Under the pieces are notes generated by a model, which had not been told where the DNA came from, ran no database searches, and worked only from the letters and a program-made list of their open reading frames with translations. DNA of 64,000 nt from Auanema rhodensis. Lineage: Eukaryota; Nematoda; Chromadorea; Rhabditida; Rhabditidae. The position numbers and the translations under genes were made by a program. Position 1 is the first letter of the stretch, and each line of letters opens with the position of its first letter. The stretch lies in the NCBI GenBank assembly GCA_964057225.1, contig OZ059900.1, positions 4,226,501 to 4,290,500 on the forward strand, written 5' to 3'. Shown piece after piece: positions 1 to 10,561 of the stretch.

Positions 1-700
1 TATAAATACAAGAAAAAAAAGTTTTCATGTATAAATACACGAAGAAACTACTTTTCCTGCAAAAATACACAAAGAAAAAGTTTTCATGTATAAATACACG
101 AAAAAAAATTTTTCCTGCAAAAATACACGAAGAAACTACTTTTACCGCAAAATTACACGAAGAAACTACTTTTCCTGCAAAAATACACCTACAAATTACA
201 TTTCCTGCAAAAATACACGAAAAAAAATTTTTCCTGCAAAAATACACAAAGAAAAAGTTTTCATGTATAAATACACGAAAAAAAATTTTTCCTGCAAAAA
301 TACACGAAGAAACTACTGTTCTTGCAAAAATACACAAAGAAAAAGTTTTCCTGCAAATATACACGAAAAAAAATTTTTCCTGCAAAAATACACAAAAAAA
401 CATTTTTCCTGCAAAAATACACGAAGAAACTACTTTTCCTGCAAAAATACACAAAGAAAAAGTTTTCATGTATAAATACACGAAAAAAAATTTTTCCTGC
501 AAAAATACACCAAGAAACTACTTTTCCTGCAAAAATACACAAAAAAAACTTTTTCCTGCAAAAATACACGAAAAAAAATTTTTCCTACAAAAATACACAA
601 AAAAAAATTTTTCCCTGCAAAAATTCTAAAAAAAAATTTTTCCCTTGTAAAAATTCACTAAAAAATTTTTCTCCCTGCAAAAATGCGAAAAAAAAAAATT
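1..700 (-). repeat. 29/30-bp minisatellite, U1 (long class, cut by window start)
   Basis: Direct repeats of 29 or 30 bp. Each has a variable A/T-rich half (GAAAAAAAATTTTT, GAAGAAACTACTTTT, AAAGAAAAAGTTTT or CTACAAACTACTTTT) and a constant half, either CCTGCAAAAATACAC or CATGTATAAATACAC. The last copies degenerate (AAAATTC and AAAATGCG endings from about 600 on). A rare G at 318 (ACTACTGTTC) is otherwise seen only in U7 at 19179. Both strands are nearly free of stop codons, which creates overlapping open frames of up to 200 codons; they are composition artefacts. Confidence 0.95.
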
Positions 701-757
701 TATTCAGAAATACTTCCCCGAAGACATATGGTATCAAAATTTCGTTCCTCTCTCATT

Positions 758-851
758 TACTTGATTGATTCTGTCAGCGCTGTATGCTCAAGTAAAAGAT
801 TAAGCCATGCATGTATAAAGTTCATCATTTTTGAGAAACTGCGATAGGCTC
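758..851 (+). pseudogene. Short 18S 5'-end copy A (about 94 nt)
   Basis: Starts at TACTTGATTGATTCTG and follows the main 18S piece through AAGCCATGCATGTATAAAG to GAGAAACTGCGA, then drifts (TAGGCTCACAGCTCAGAGACC in place of ACGGCTCATTAGAGC). It is antisense to the main 18S piece of its own unit and is the longest of the four short copies. It is too short to be an rRNA gene, so it is either a duplicated fragment or a remnant of a longer copy. Confidence 0.85.
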
Positions 852-987
852 ACAGCTCAGAGACCAAAAAAATTTCCAAGTCCAAAAAAAATTTTTTTTT
901 CAACATGTTTTCACGATACTCTCAAAACATTTTTTACACATTTTTAAAGAGTTTTAACATTGGAATTGAGAAACAAAATTTTTTTTT

Positions 988-1039
988 TACTTGATTGATT
1001 CTGTCAGCGCTGTAGCTTTCGTCAAGGATTAAGCCATGC
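988..1039 (+). pseudogene. Short 18S 5'-end copy B (about 52 nt, variant class)
   Basis: Begins TACTTGATTGATTCTGTC like copy A, but after CAGCGCTGTA it reads GCTTTCGTCAAGGATTAAGC instead of TGCTCAAGTAAAAGATTAAG. Homology ends at GCCATGC, followed by CAACCGCTCACCGACC and an A/T tract. Copies A, B and C all end in a similar ...GACC-A-tract-T-tract tail, so they look like degenerate tandem duplicates of one module. Confidence 0.82.
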
Positions 1040-1075
1040 CAACCGCTCACCGACCACAAAAAAATTTTTTTCACG

Positions 1076-1150
1076 TACTTGATTGATTCTGTCAGCGCTG
1101 TATGCTCAAGTAAAAGATTAAGCCATGCATGTAGAAAGTTGAACTTTTTA
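1076..1150 (+). pseudogene. Short 18S 5'-end copy C (about 75 nt)
   Basis: Begins at TACTTGATTGATTCTG and carries the same internal variant as the main 18S piece (ATGCTCAAGTAAAAGATT). It continues through GCCATGCATGTA, then diverges to GAAAGTTGAACTTTTTAAG. The tail CCGCCAACCGACCAAAAATT resembles those of copies A and B. It is antisense to the main piece. Confidence 0.83.
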
Positions 1151-1325
1151 AGCCAAACCGCCAACCGACCAAAAATTTTGTCTAGTCAAAAATTATGGAA
1201 ATTTTTGAAAAAATATGCAAATTTTTTTTTTCAAAACTATTTTTCAGAGTAGTCTTATTCTATTTTCTGACTCTTTTTACATGTTTTACACTATATATGA
1301 AATATGTTTTGGAAAATTTCCCGAT

Positions 1326-1375
1326 ATGGCTTAATCCTTGAGGAAAGCTACAGCGCTGACAGAATCAATCAAGTA
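1326..1375 (-). pseudogene. Short 18S 5'-end copy D (about 50 nt, variant class, inverted)
   Basis: Read on the minus strand it begins TACTTGATTGATTCTGTC and has the B-type interior (GCTTTCCTCAAGGATTAAGC), ending at GCCAT before an unrelated AT-rich tail. It is inverted relative to B, giving an imperfect inverted repeat of about 50 bp with about 285 bp between the arms. It points the same way as the main 18S piece. Confidence 0.82.
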
Positions 1376-1472
1376 AAATTTGCCATTTTTATCAAAATTT
1401 TTGATTTTTTAAATTAAAATTCTCGGGTGACCATTTATATGCGCTTTTTTTTGAAAAATGGTTCCAATATTC

Positions 1473-1623
1473 CAATAAAGTATACTTTTTCTTACAAATA
1501 AAGTATACCTTTTCTTACAAATAAAGTATACCTTTTTTAAAATAAGGTATCAATATTGCTATCGCTATATACAATCAATAAAACGTTATTTGAAACAAGA
1601 ATAAGGTATACTTTCAGGTATAA
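1473..1623. repeat. GTATAC palindrome cluster beside the truncated 18S end
   Basis: Three direct repeats of about 23 bp each contain AAAGTATAC: the first is a perfect 12-bp palindrome AAAGTATACTTT (1477-1488), and the next two cores start at 1500 and 1523, exactly 23 bp apart. Further matches follow near 1544 (AAGGTATC), 1603 (AAGGTATACTTT) and 1616 (AGGTATAA). The block lies about 75 bp beyond the truncated 18S end in every unit. Regular spacing near two helical turns suggests a protein-binding array or terminator-like element, but no family is recognised. Confidence 0.6.
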
Positions 1624-1696
1624 AACAAAACATCCAATCAAAGGATAGTCTCAACAGATCGCAGTTTATAAAGACTGCTCTACTGGATACAACACC

Positions 1697-2537
1697 TACG
1701 AATGCCCCCGAATCGTCCCTATTAATCATTAATTCGACTCTCAAACCAATAAATAGAACCGAAGTCCTCTTTTATTATTCCATGATAGCACATACAAGCA
1801 ATCGCTTGCTTTGAGCGCTTTGATTTATTCAAAGTAAACCCGAGCCAGTATACACACCGAAGTACATACACAAAACCGACAAAATAGACACATCTATGAT
1901 TACCGGCAAGCCGTATCACAGAAAATGCCTCAGATCCAACTACGAGCTTTTTAACTACAGCAATAACGTTTTACACTAGTGGAGCTGGAATTACCGCGGC
2001 TGCTGGCACCAGACTTGCCCTCCACTGGGTCCTTGTAGAGCTATTTAAGCTCAGCTCAGTGAAATAATCAATCTAAAAAGATTGATCTTTTTATTTTTAG
2101 TTACTATCTCACTGAAGTAGTGGATAAGTTACGCGCCTGCTGCCTTCCTTGGATGTGGTAGCCGTTTCTAAGGCTCCCTCTCCGGAGTCGAACCCTAATT
2201 CTCCGTTACCCGTGATCACCATGGTAAAACTCTATATTACCATCAGGTTGATAGGGCAAACATTAATCTCGAAAAAAGACAGTAAAACCGTCGATTAACT
2301 GGGTTATTCAGAGTCAACAAACATTAAATTGGTTTGTACTAATAACTGCGTTGAACTTGGGAAGAAGAACAACTATTAAGCATGTATTAGCTCCAGAATT
2401 ACCACAGTTATCCATAGAAATCGAGAAAAATCATATCTGCTCTAATGAGCCGTTCGCAGTTTCTCAAAAATAATGAACTTTATACATGCATGGCTTAATC
2501 TTTTACTTGAGCATACAGCGCTGACAGAATCAATCAG
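1697..2537 (-). rRNA. Truncated 18S (SSU) rRNA piece, 5' part, U1
   Basis: Read on the minus strand, this is contiguous 18S from CTGATTGATTCTGTC near the 5' terminus, through GAACGGCTCATTAGAGCAG, AGGGTTCGACTCCGGAGAGG, GGCTACCACATCCAAGGAAG, the universal GTGCCAGCAGCCGCGGTAA (1991-2009) and AAAAAGCTCGTAGTTGGATC, to AATAGGGACGATTCGGGGGC and ATTCGTA. Beyond this an ordinary 18S would continue GAGGTGAAAT..., but the sequence becomes unrelated. It is about half of a typical 1.7-1.8 kb gene. The conserved helices look intact, so it is either a homogenised pseudogene or, less likely, half of a split SSU gene. Confidence 0.94.
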
Positions 2538-2849
2538 ATTCGCAATAGAGAATCCATTATTTCTTACTAAACAATATAAATATCGAGAAGTAGAATAATT
2601 TTTTTTTCCCAATTCACCAAAAAAATTAAGAAAGTTGAAAAATCACACAGAAACGACACATTATAGAAAATATTCACATTTTTCAATGTGAACAAGTAAA
2701 ATTGCAGATAACGAAAATTATTGTAAAAATTTTCTCCTGCTACCTTACGATTGTGATATCGTTTCGGTGAATAGTGTAACAATCTTCAGATATTATTTCA
2801 TAATGTTTATATTCCGATGAAACATTCCAGTAAAAATTTTATGTAAAAT
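2538..2849. other. Leader spacer U1 (18S 5' side)
   Basis: 312 bp of AT-rich non-coding sequence between the 18S 5' end and the next minisatellite. It contains a perfect 7-bp hairpin TTCACAT/ATGTGAA with a six-base loop at 2673-2692. An open frame of 71 codons crosses it, but it has no recognisable protein features and is broken in units R5 and R7. By position it could descend from an external transcribed spacer, but nothing in it proves that. Confidence 0.6.
2673..2692. other. Small hairpin in leader spacer
   Basis: TTCACAT pairs with ATGTGAA around the loop TTTTCA. The same stem is found in every intact leader. The substitutions inside the hairpin in U11, R5 and R7 all fall in the loop and leave the stem intact. 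Confidence 0.55.
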
Positions 2850-3674
2850 ACTTTTCCTGCAAAAATACACCTACAAACTACTTTTCCTGCAAAATTACAC
2901 GAAAAAAAAATTTTCCTGCAAAAATACACAAAGAAAAAGTTTTCATGTATAAATACACGAAAAATAATTTTTCCTGCAAAAATACACAAAGAAAAAGTTT
3001 TCATGTATAAATACACAAAGAAAAAGTTTTCATGTATAAATACACGAAGAAACTACTTTTCCTGCAAAAATACACAAAGAAAAAGTTTTCATGTATAAAT
3101 ACACGAAAAATAATTTTTCCTGCAAAAATACACAAAGAAAAAGTTTTCATGTATAAATACACAAAGAAAAAGTTTTCATGTATAAATACACGAAGAAACT
3201 ACTTTTCCTGCAAAAATACACAAAGAAAAAGTTTTCATGTATAAATACACGAAAAAAAGTTTTTCCTGCAAAAATACACGAAGAAACTACTTTTACCGCA
3301 AAAATACACGAAGAAACTACTTTTCCTGCAAAAATACACCTACAAATTACATTTCCTGCAAAAATACACGAAAAAAAATTTTTCCTGCAAAAATACACAA
3401 AGAAAAAGTTTTCATGTATAAACACACGAAAAAAAATTTTTCCTGCAAAAATACACGAAGAAACTACTTTTCTTGCAAAAATACACAAAGAAAAAGTTTT
3501 CCTGCAAATATACACGAAAAAAAATTTTTCCTGCAAAAATACACGAAAAAAAATTTTTCCTGCAAAAATACACGAAAAAAAATTTTTCCTACAAAAATTC
3601 TAAAAAAAAATTTTTCCCTTGTAAAAATTCACTAAAAAATTTTTCTCCCTGCAAAAATGCGAAAAAAAAAAATT
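2850..3674 (-). repeat. 29/30-bp minisatellite, U2 (short class, 825 bp)
   Basis: Short-class block of about 28 repeats. Near the start (about 2889-2906) one repeat reads GAAAAAAAAATTTT (nine A, four T); only U2 and U3 share this, marking them as sister copies. The block ends in the degenerate AAAATTC/AAAATGCG copies common to all units. Confidence 0.95.
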
Positions 3675-4651
3675 TATTCAGAAATACTTCCCCGAAGACA
3701 TATGGTATCAAAATTTCGTTCCTCTCTCATTTACTTGATTGATTCTGTCAGCGCTGTATGCTCAAGTAAAAGATTAAGCCATGCATGTATAAAGTTCATC
3801 ATTTTTGAGAAACTGCGATAGGCTCACAGCTCAGAGACCAAAAAAATTTTTTTTTCAACATGTTTTCACGATACTCTCAAAACATTTTTTACACATTTTT
3901 AAAGAGTTTTAACATTGGAATTGAGAAACAAAATTTTTTTTTTACTTGATTGATTCTGTCAGCGCTGTAGCTTTCGTCAAGGATTAAGCCATGCCAACCG
4001 GTCACCGACCACAAAAAAATTTTTTTCACGTACTTGATTGATTCTGTCAGCGCTGTATGCTCAAGTAAAAGATTAAGCCATGCATGTAGAAAGTTGAACT
4101 TTTTAAGCCAAACCGCCAACCGACCAAAAATTTTGTCTAGTCAAAAATTATGGAAATTTTTGAAAAAATATGCAAATTTTTTTTTTCAAAACTATTTTTC
4201 AGAGTAGTCTTATTCTATTTTCTGACTCTTTTTACATATTTTACACTATATATGAAATATGTTTTGGAAAATTTCCCGATATGGCTTAATCCTTGAGGAA
4301 AGTTACAGCGCTGACAGAATCAATCAAGTAAAATTTGCCATTTTTATCAAAATTTTTGATTTTTTAAATTAAAATTCTCGGGTGACCATTTATATGCGCT
4401 TTTTTTTGAAAAATGGTTCCAATATTCCAATAAAGTATACTTTTTCTTACAAATAAAGTATACCTTTTCTTACAAATAAAGTATACCTTTTTTAAAATAA
4501 GGTATCAATATTGCTATCGCTATATACAATCAATAAAACGTTATTTGAAACAAGAATAAGGTATACTTTCAGGTATAAAACAAAACATCCAATCAAAGGA
4601 TAGTCTCAACAGATCGCAGTTTATAAAGACTGCTCTACTGGATACAACACC
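3675..4651. repeat. Spacer of U2 with short 18S copies (short class)
   Basis: Copy A starts at 3732, B at 3943 and C at 4031 (plus strand); D lies at about 4281-4330 (minus strand). The 19-bp segment between A and B is missing, and a G replaces C in CCGGTCACCGACC. U2-U4 share GAAAGTTACAGCG in copy D where other units read GAAAGCTACAGCG. Confidence 0.88.
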
Positions 4652-5492
4652 TACGAATGCCCCCGAATCGTCCCTATTAATCATTAATTCGACTCTCAAA
4701 CCAATAAATAGAACCGAAGTCCTCTTTTATTATTCCATGATAGCACATACAAGCAATCGCTTGCTTTGAGCGCTTTGATTTATTCAAAGTAAACCCGAGC
4801 CAGTATACACACCGAAGTACATACACAAAACCGACAAAATAGACACATCTATGATTACCGGCAAGCCGTATCACAGAAAATGCCTCAGATCCAACTACGA
4901 GCTTTTTAACTACAGCAATAACGTTTTACACTAGTGGAGCTGGAATTACCGCGGCTGCTGGCACCAGACTTGCCCTCCACTGGGTCCTTGTAGAGCTATT
5001 TAAGCTCAGCTCAGTGAAATAATCAATCTAAAAAGATTGATCTTTTTATTTTTAGTTACTATCTCACTGAAGTAGTGGATAAGTTACGCGCCTGCTGCCT
5101 TCCTTGGATGTGGTAGCCGTTTCTAAGGCTCCCTCTCCGGAGTCGAACCCTAATTCTCCGTTACCCGTGATCACCATGGTAAAACTCTATATTACCATCA
5201 GGTTGATAGGGCAAACATTAATCTCGAAAAAAGACAGTAAAACCGTCGATTAACTGGGTTATTCAGAGTCAACAAACATTAAATTGGTTTGTACTAATAA
5301 CTGCGTTGAACTTGGGAAGAAGAACAACTATTAAGCATGTATTAGCTCCAGAATTACCACAGTTATCCATAGAAATCGAGAAAAATCATATCTGCTCTAA
5401 TGAGCCGTTCGCAGTTTCTCAAAAATAATGAACTTTATACATGCATGGCTTAATCTTTTACTTGAGCATACAGCGCTGACAGAATCAATCAG
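4652..5492 (-). rRNA. Truncated 18S rRNA piece, U2
   Basis: Same length and endpoints as the U1 piece. The universal GTGCCAGCAGCCGCGG block is intact and no indel separates it from U1. Confidence 0.94.
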
Positions 5493-5804
5493 ATTCGCAA
5501 TAGAGAATCCATTATTTCTTACTAAACAATATAAATATCGAGAAGTAGAATAATTTTTTTTTCCCAATTCACCAAAAAAATTAAGAAAGTTGAAAAATCA
5601 CACAGAAACGACACATTATAGAAAATATTCACATTTTTCAATGTGAACAAGTAAAATTGCAGATAACGAAAATTATTGTAAAAATTTTCTCCTGCTACCT
5701 TACGATTGTGATATCGTTTCGGTGAATAGTGTAACAATCTTCAGATATTATTTCATAATGTTTATATTCCGATGAAACATTCCAGTAAAAATTTTATGTA
5801 AAAT
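5493..5804. other. Leader spacer U2
   Basis: Non-coding spacer of 312 bp, essentially identical to the U1 leader, with the TTCACAT/ATGTGAA hairpin. Confidence 0.6.
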
Positions 5805-6629
5805 ACTTTTCCTGCAAAAATACACCTACAAACTACTTTTCCTGCAAAATTACACGAAAAAAAAATTTTCCTGCAAAAATACACAAAGAAAAAGTTTTCA
5901 TGTATAAATACACGAAAAATAATTTTTCCTGCAAAAATACACAAAGAAAAAGTTTTCATGTATAAATACACAAAGAAAAAGTTTTCATGTATAAATACAC
6001 GAAGAAACTACTTTTCCTGCAAAAATACACAAAGAAAAAGTTTTCATGTATAAATACACGAAAAATAATTTTTCCTGCAAAAATACACAAAGAAAAAGTT
6101 TTCATGTATAAATACACAAAGAAAAAGTTTTCATGTATAAATACACGAAGAAACTACTTTTCCTGCAAAAATACACAAAGAAAAAGTTTTCATGTATAAA
6201 TACACGAAAAAAAGTTTTTCCTGCAAAAATACACGAAGAAACTACTTTTACCGCAAAAATACACGAAGAAACTACTTTTCCTGCAAAAATACACCTACAA
6301 ATTACATTTCCTGCAAAAATACACGAAAAAAAATTTTTCCTGCAAAAATACACAAAGAAAAAGTTTTCATGTATAAACACACGAAAAAAAATTTTTCCTG
6401 CAAAAATACACGAAGAAACTACTTTTCTTGCAAAAATACACAAAGAAAAAGTTTTCCTGCAAATATACACGAAAAAAAATTTTTCCTGCAAAAATACACG
6501 AAAAAAAATTTTTCCTGCAAAAATACACGAAAAAAAATTTTTCCTACAAAAATTCTAAAAAAAAATTTTTCCCTTGTAAAAATTCACTAAAAAATTTTTC
6601 TCCCTGCAAAAATGCGAAAAAAAAAAATT
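5805..6629 (-). repeat. Minisatellite, U3 (short class, 825 bp)
   Basis: Same repeat order as U2, including the nine-A/four-T variant repeat near the start. Confidence 0.95.
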
Positions 6630-7606
6630 TATTCAGAAATACTTCCCCGAAGACATATGGTATCAAAATTTCGTTCCTCTCTCATTTACTTGATTGATTC
6701 TGTCAGCGCTGTATGCTCAAGTAAAAGATTAAGCCATGCATGTATAAAGTTCATCATTTTTGAGAAACTGCGATAGGCTCACAGCTCAGAGACCAAAAAA
6801 ATTTTTTTTTCAACATGTTTTCACGATACTCTCAAAACATTTTTTACACATTTTTAAAGAGTTTTAACATTGGAATTGAGAAACAAAATTTTTTTTTTAC
6901 TTGATTGATTCTGTCAGCGCTGTAGCTTTCGTCAAGGATTAAGCCATGCCAACCGGTCACCGACCACAAAAAAATTTTTTTCACGTACTTGATTGATTCT
7001 GTCAGCGCTGTATGCTCAAGTAAAAGATTAAGCCATGCATGTAGAAAGTTGAACTTTTTAAGCCAAACCGCCAACCGACCAAAAATTTTGTCTAGTCAAA
7101 AATTATGGAAATTTTTGAAAAAATATGCAAATTTTTTTTTTCAAAACTATTTTTCAGAGTAGTCTTATTCTATTTTCTGACTCTTTTTACATATTTTACA
7201 CTATATATGAAATATGTTTTGGAAAATTTCCCGATATGGCTTAATCCTTGAGGAAAGTTACAGCGCTGACAGAATCAATCAAGTAAAATTTGCCATTTTT
7301 ATCAAAATTTTTGATTTTTTAAATTAAAATTCTCGGGTGACCATTTATATGCGCTTTTTTTTGAAAAATGGTTCCAATATTCCAATAAAGTATACTTTTT
7401 CTTACAAATAAAGTATACCTTTTCTTACAAATAAAGTATACCTTTTTTAAAATAAGGTATCAATATTGCTATCGCTATATACAATCAATAAAACGTTATT
7501 TGAAACAAGAATAAGGTATACTTTCAGGTATAAAACAAAACATCCAATCAAAGGATAGTCTCAACAGATCGCAGTTTATAAAGACTGCTCTACTGGATAC
7601 AACACC
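6630..7606. repeat. Spacer of U3 with short 18S copies (short class)
   Basis: Copy A starts at 6687, B at 6898 and C at 6986; D lies at about 7236-7285. It has the 19-bp deletion and the GTTACAGCG variant of U2. Confidence 0.88.
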
Positions 7607-8447
7607 TACGAATGCCCCCGAATCGTCCCTATTAATCATTAATTCGACTCTCAAACCAATAAATAGAACCGAAGTCCTCTTTTATTATTCCATGATAGCA
7701 CATACAAGCAATCGCTTGCTTTGAGCGCTTTGATTTATTCAAAGTAAACCCGAGCCAGTATACACACCGAAGTACATACACAAAACCGACAAAATAGACA
7801 CATCTATGATTACCGGCAAGCCGTATCACAGAAAATGCCTCAGATCCAACTACGAGCTTTTTAACTACAGCAATAACGTTTTACACTAGTGGAGCTGGAA
7901 TTACCGCGGCTGCTGGCACCAGACTTGCCCTCCACTGGGTCCTTGTAGAGCTATTTAAGCTCAGCTCAGTGAAATGATCAATCTAAAAAGATTGATCTTT
8001 TTATTTTTAGTTACTATCTCACTGAAGTAGTGGATAAGTTACGCGCCTGCTGCCTTCCTTGGATGTGGTAGCCGTTTCTAAGGCTCCCTCTCCGGAGTCG
8101 AACCCTAATTCTCCGTTACCCGTGATCACCATGGTAAAACTCTATATTACCATCAGGTTGATAGGGCAAACATTAATCTCGAAAAAAGACAGTAAAACCG
8201 TCGATTAACTGGGTTATTCAGAGTCAACAAACATTAAATTGGTTTGTACTAATAACTGCGTTGAACTTGGGAAGAAGAACAACTATTAAGCATGTATTAG
8301 CTCCAGAATTACCACAGTTATCCATAGAAATCGAGAAAAATCATATCTGCTCTAATGAGCCGTTCGCAGTTTCTCAAAAATAATGAACTTTATACATGCA
8401 TGGCTTAATCTTTTACTTGAGCATACAGCGCTGACAGAATCAATCAG
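7607..8447 (-). rRNA. Truncated 18S rRNA piece, U3
   Basis: Same extent as U1. Plus strand reads GAAATGATCAATC at about 7972 where most units have GAAATAATCAATC; only U4 shares this change, which lies in a variable helix rather than a universal core. Confidence 0.94.
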
Positions 8448-8759
8448 ATTCGCAATAGAGAATCCATTATTTCTTACTAAACAATATAAATATCGAGAAG
8501 TAGAATAATTTTTTTTTCCCAATTCACCAAAAAAATTAAGAAAGTTGAAAAATCACACAGAAACGACACATTATAGAAAATATTCACATTTTTCAATGTG
8601 AACAAGTAAAATTGCAGATAACGAAAATTATTGTAAAAATTTTCTCCTGCTACCTTACGATTGTGATATCGTTTCGGTGAATAGTGTAACAATCTTCAGA
8701 TATTATTTCATAATGTTTATATTCCGATGAAACATTCCAGTAAAAATTTTATGTAAAAT
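8448..8759. other. Leader spacer U3
   Basis: Non-coding 312-bp spacer with the conserved hairpin; no gene seen. Confidence 0.6.
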
Positions 8760-9584
8760 ACTTTTCCTGCAAAAATACACCTACAAACTACTTTTCCTGC
8801 AAAATTACACGAAAAAAAATTTTTCCTGCAAAAATACACAAAGAAAAAGTTTTCATGTATAAATACACGAAAAATAATTTTTCCTGCAAAAATACACAAA
8901 GAAAAAGTTTTCATGTATAAATACACAAAGAAAAAGTTTTCATGTATAAATACACGAAGAAACTACTTTTCCTGCAAAAATACACAAAGAAAAAGTTTTC
9001 ATGTATAAATACACGAAAAATAATTTTTCCTGCAAAAATACACAAAGAAAAAGTTTTCATGTATAAATACACAAAGAAAAAGTTTTCATGTATAAATACA
9101 CGAAGAAACTACTTTTCCTGCAAAAATACACAAAGAAAAAGTTTTCATGTATAAATACACGAAAAAAAGTTTTTCCTGCAAAAATACACGAAGAAACTAC
9201 TTTTACCGCAAAAATACACGAAGAAACTACTTTTCCTGCAAAAATACACCTACAAATTACATTTCCTGCAAAAATACACGAAAAAAAATTTTTCCTGCAA
9301 AAATACACAAAGAAAAAGTTTTCATGTATAAACACACGAAAAAAAATTTTTCCTGCAAAAATACACGAAGAAACTACTTTTCTTGCAAAAATACACAAAG
9401 AAAAAGTTTTCCTGCAAATATACACGAAAAAAAATTTTTCCTGCAAAAATACACGAAAAAAAATTTTTCCTGCAAAAATACACGAAAAAAAATTTTTCCT
9501 ACAAAAATTCTAAAAAAAAATTTTTCCCTTGTAAAAATTCACTAAAAAATTTTTCTCCCTGCAAAAATGCGAAAAAAAAAAATT
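8760..9584 (-). repeat. Minisatellite, U4 (short class, 825 bp)
   Basis: Short-class order, but the early variant repeat has the common eight-A/five-T form, unlike U2 and U3. Confidence 0.95.
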
Positions 9585-10561
9585 TATTCAGAAATACTTC
9601 CCCGAAGACATATGGTATCAAAATTTCGTTCCTCTCTCATTTACTTGATTGATTCTGTCAGCGCTGTATGCTCAAGTAAAAGATTAAGCCATGCATGTAT
9701 AAAGTTCATCATTTTTGAGAAACTGCGATAGGCTCACAGCTCAGAGACCAAAAAAATTTTTTTTTCAACATGTTTTCACGATACTCTCAAAACATTTTTT
9801 ACACATTTTTAAAGAGTTTTAACATTGGAATTGAGAAACAAAATTTTTTTTTTACTTGATTGATTCTGTCAGCGCTGTAGCTTTCGTCAAGGATTAAGCC
9901 ATGCCAACCGGTCACCGACCACAAAAAAATTTTTTTCACGTACTTGATTGATTCTGTCAGCGCTGTATGCTCAAGTAAAAGATTAAGCCATGCATGTAGA
10001 AAGTTGAACTTTTTAAGCCAAACCGCCAACCGACCAAAAATTTTGTCTAGTCAAAAATTATGGAAATTTTTGAAAAAATATGCAAATTTTTTTTTTCAAA
10101 ACTATTTTTCAGAGTAGTCTTATTCTATTTTCTGACTCTTTTTACATATTTTACACTATATATGAAATATGTTTTGGAAAATTTCCCGATATGGCTTAAT
10201 CCTTGAGGAAAGTTACAGCGCTGACAGAATCAATCAAGTAAAATTTGCCATTTTTATCAAAATTTTTGATTTTTTAAATTAAAATTCTCGGGTGACCATT
10301 TATATGCGCTTTTTTTTGAAAAATGGTTCCAATATTCCAATAAAGTATACTTTTTCTTACAAATAAAGTATACCTTTTCTTACAAATAAAGTATACCTTT
10401 TTTAAAATAAGGTATCAATATTGCTATCGCTATATACAATCAATAAAACGTTATTTGAAACAAGAATAAGGTATACTTTCAGGTATAAAACAAAACATCC
10501 AATCAAAGGATAGTCTCAACAGATCGCAGTTTATAAAGACTGCTCTACTGGATACAACACC
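9585..10561. repeat. Spacer of U4 with short 18S copies (short class)
   Basis: Copy A starts at 9642, B at 9853 and C at 9941; D lies at about 10191-10240. Last unit of the U2-U4 run that carries GTTACAGCG. Confidence 0.88.

Larger units (their letters stand above)
701..1696. repeat. Spacer of U1 with short 18S 5'-end copies A-D
   Basis: This non-coding spacer lies between the minisatellite and the truncated 3' end of the 18S piece. It holds copies A, B and C of the 18S 5' end on the plus strand, copy D on the minus strand, long A/T tracts, and a cluster of GTATAC palindromes beside the 18S piece. It is the long-class form, with a 19-bp segment (CCAAGTCC plus A/T tract, about 876-895) that short-class units lack. 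The elements are listed separately for this unit. In other long-class units they fall at the same offsets; in short-class units B, C and D lie 19 bp closer to A. Confidence 0.9.

Noticed and set aside
27-629. Overlapping open frames of 100-200 codons in the minisatellite, on both strands, rich in Lys, Phe, Tyr and Asn
   Set aside because: They exist because the repeats lack stop codons in several frames on both strands at once. They have no conserved start context, their length tracks repeat number, and a mix of 29- and 30-bp repeats changes the frame along the block.
934-1164. A 76-codon open frame repeated in every unit
   Set aside because: It runs antisense through 18S copies B and C and A/T tracts. 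In U11 a tract length change alters its end, so there is no sign of coding constraint.
1722-1919. A 65-codon open frame repeated in every unit
   Set aside because: It lies wholly inside the 18S piece and is a by-product of conserved rRNA sequence.
758-2537. Terminal inverted repeats of a mobile element, formed by copy A and the main 18S 5' end
   Set aside because: The matching ends are 18S sequence, there are five copies in mixed orientation rather than two, and no element boundary or target duplication is visible.
2567-2782. A 71-codon open frame in the leader spacer
   Set aside because: No recognisable protein features, low-complexity composition, and a stop codon interrupts it in R5 and R7.
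2850-3674. CRISPR array (repeats of 29-30 bp)
   Set aside because: Repeats are contiguous with no unique spacers, are degenerate, and the context is eukaryotic.
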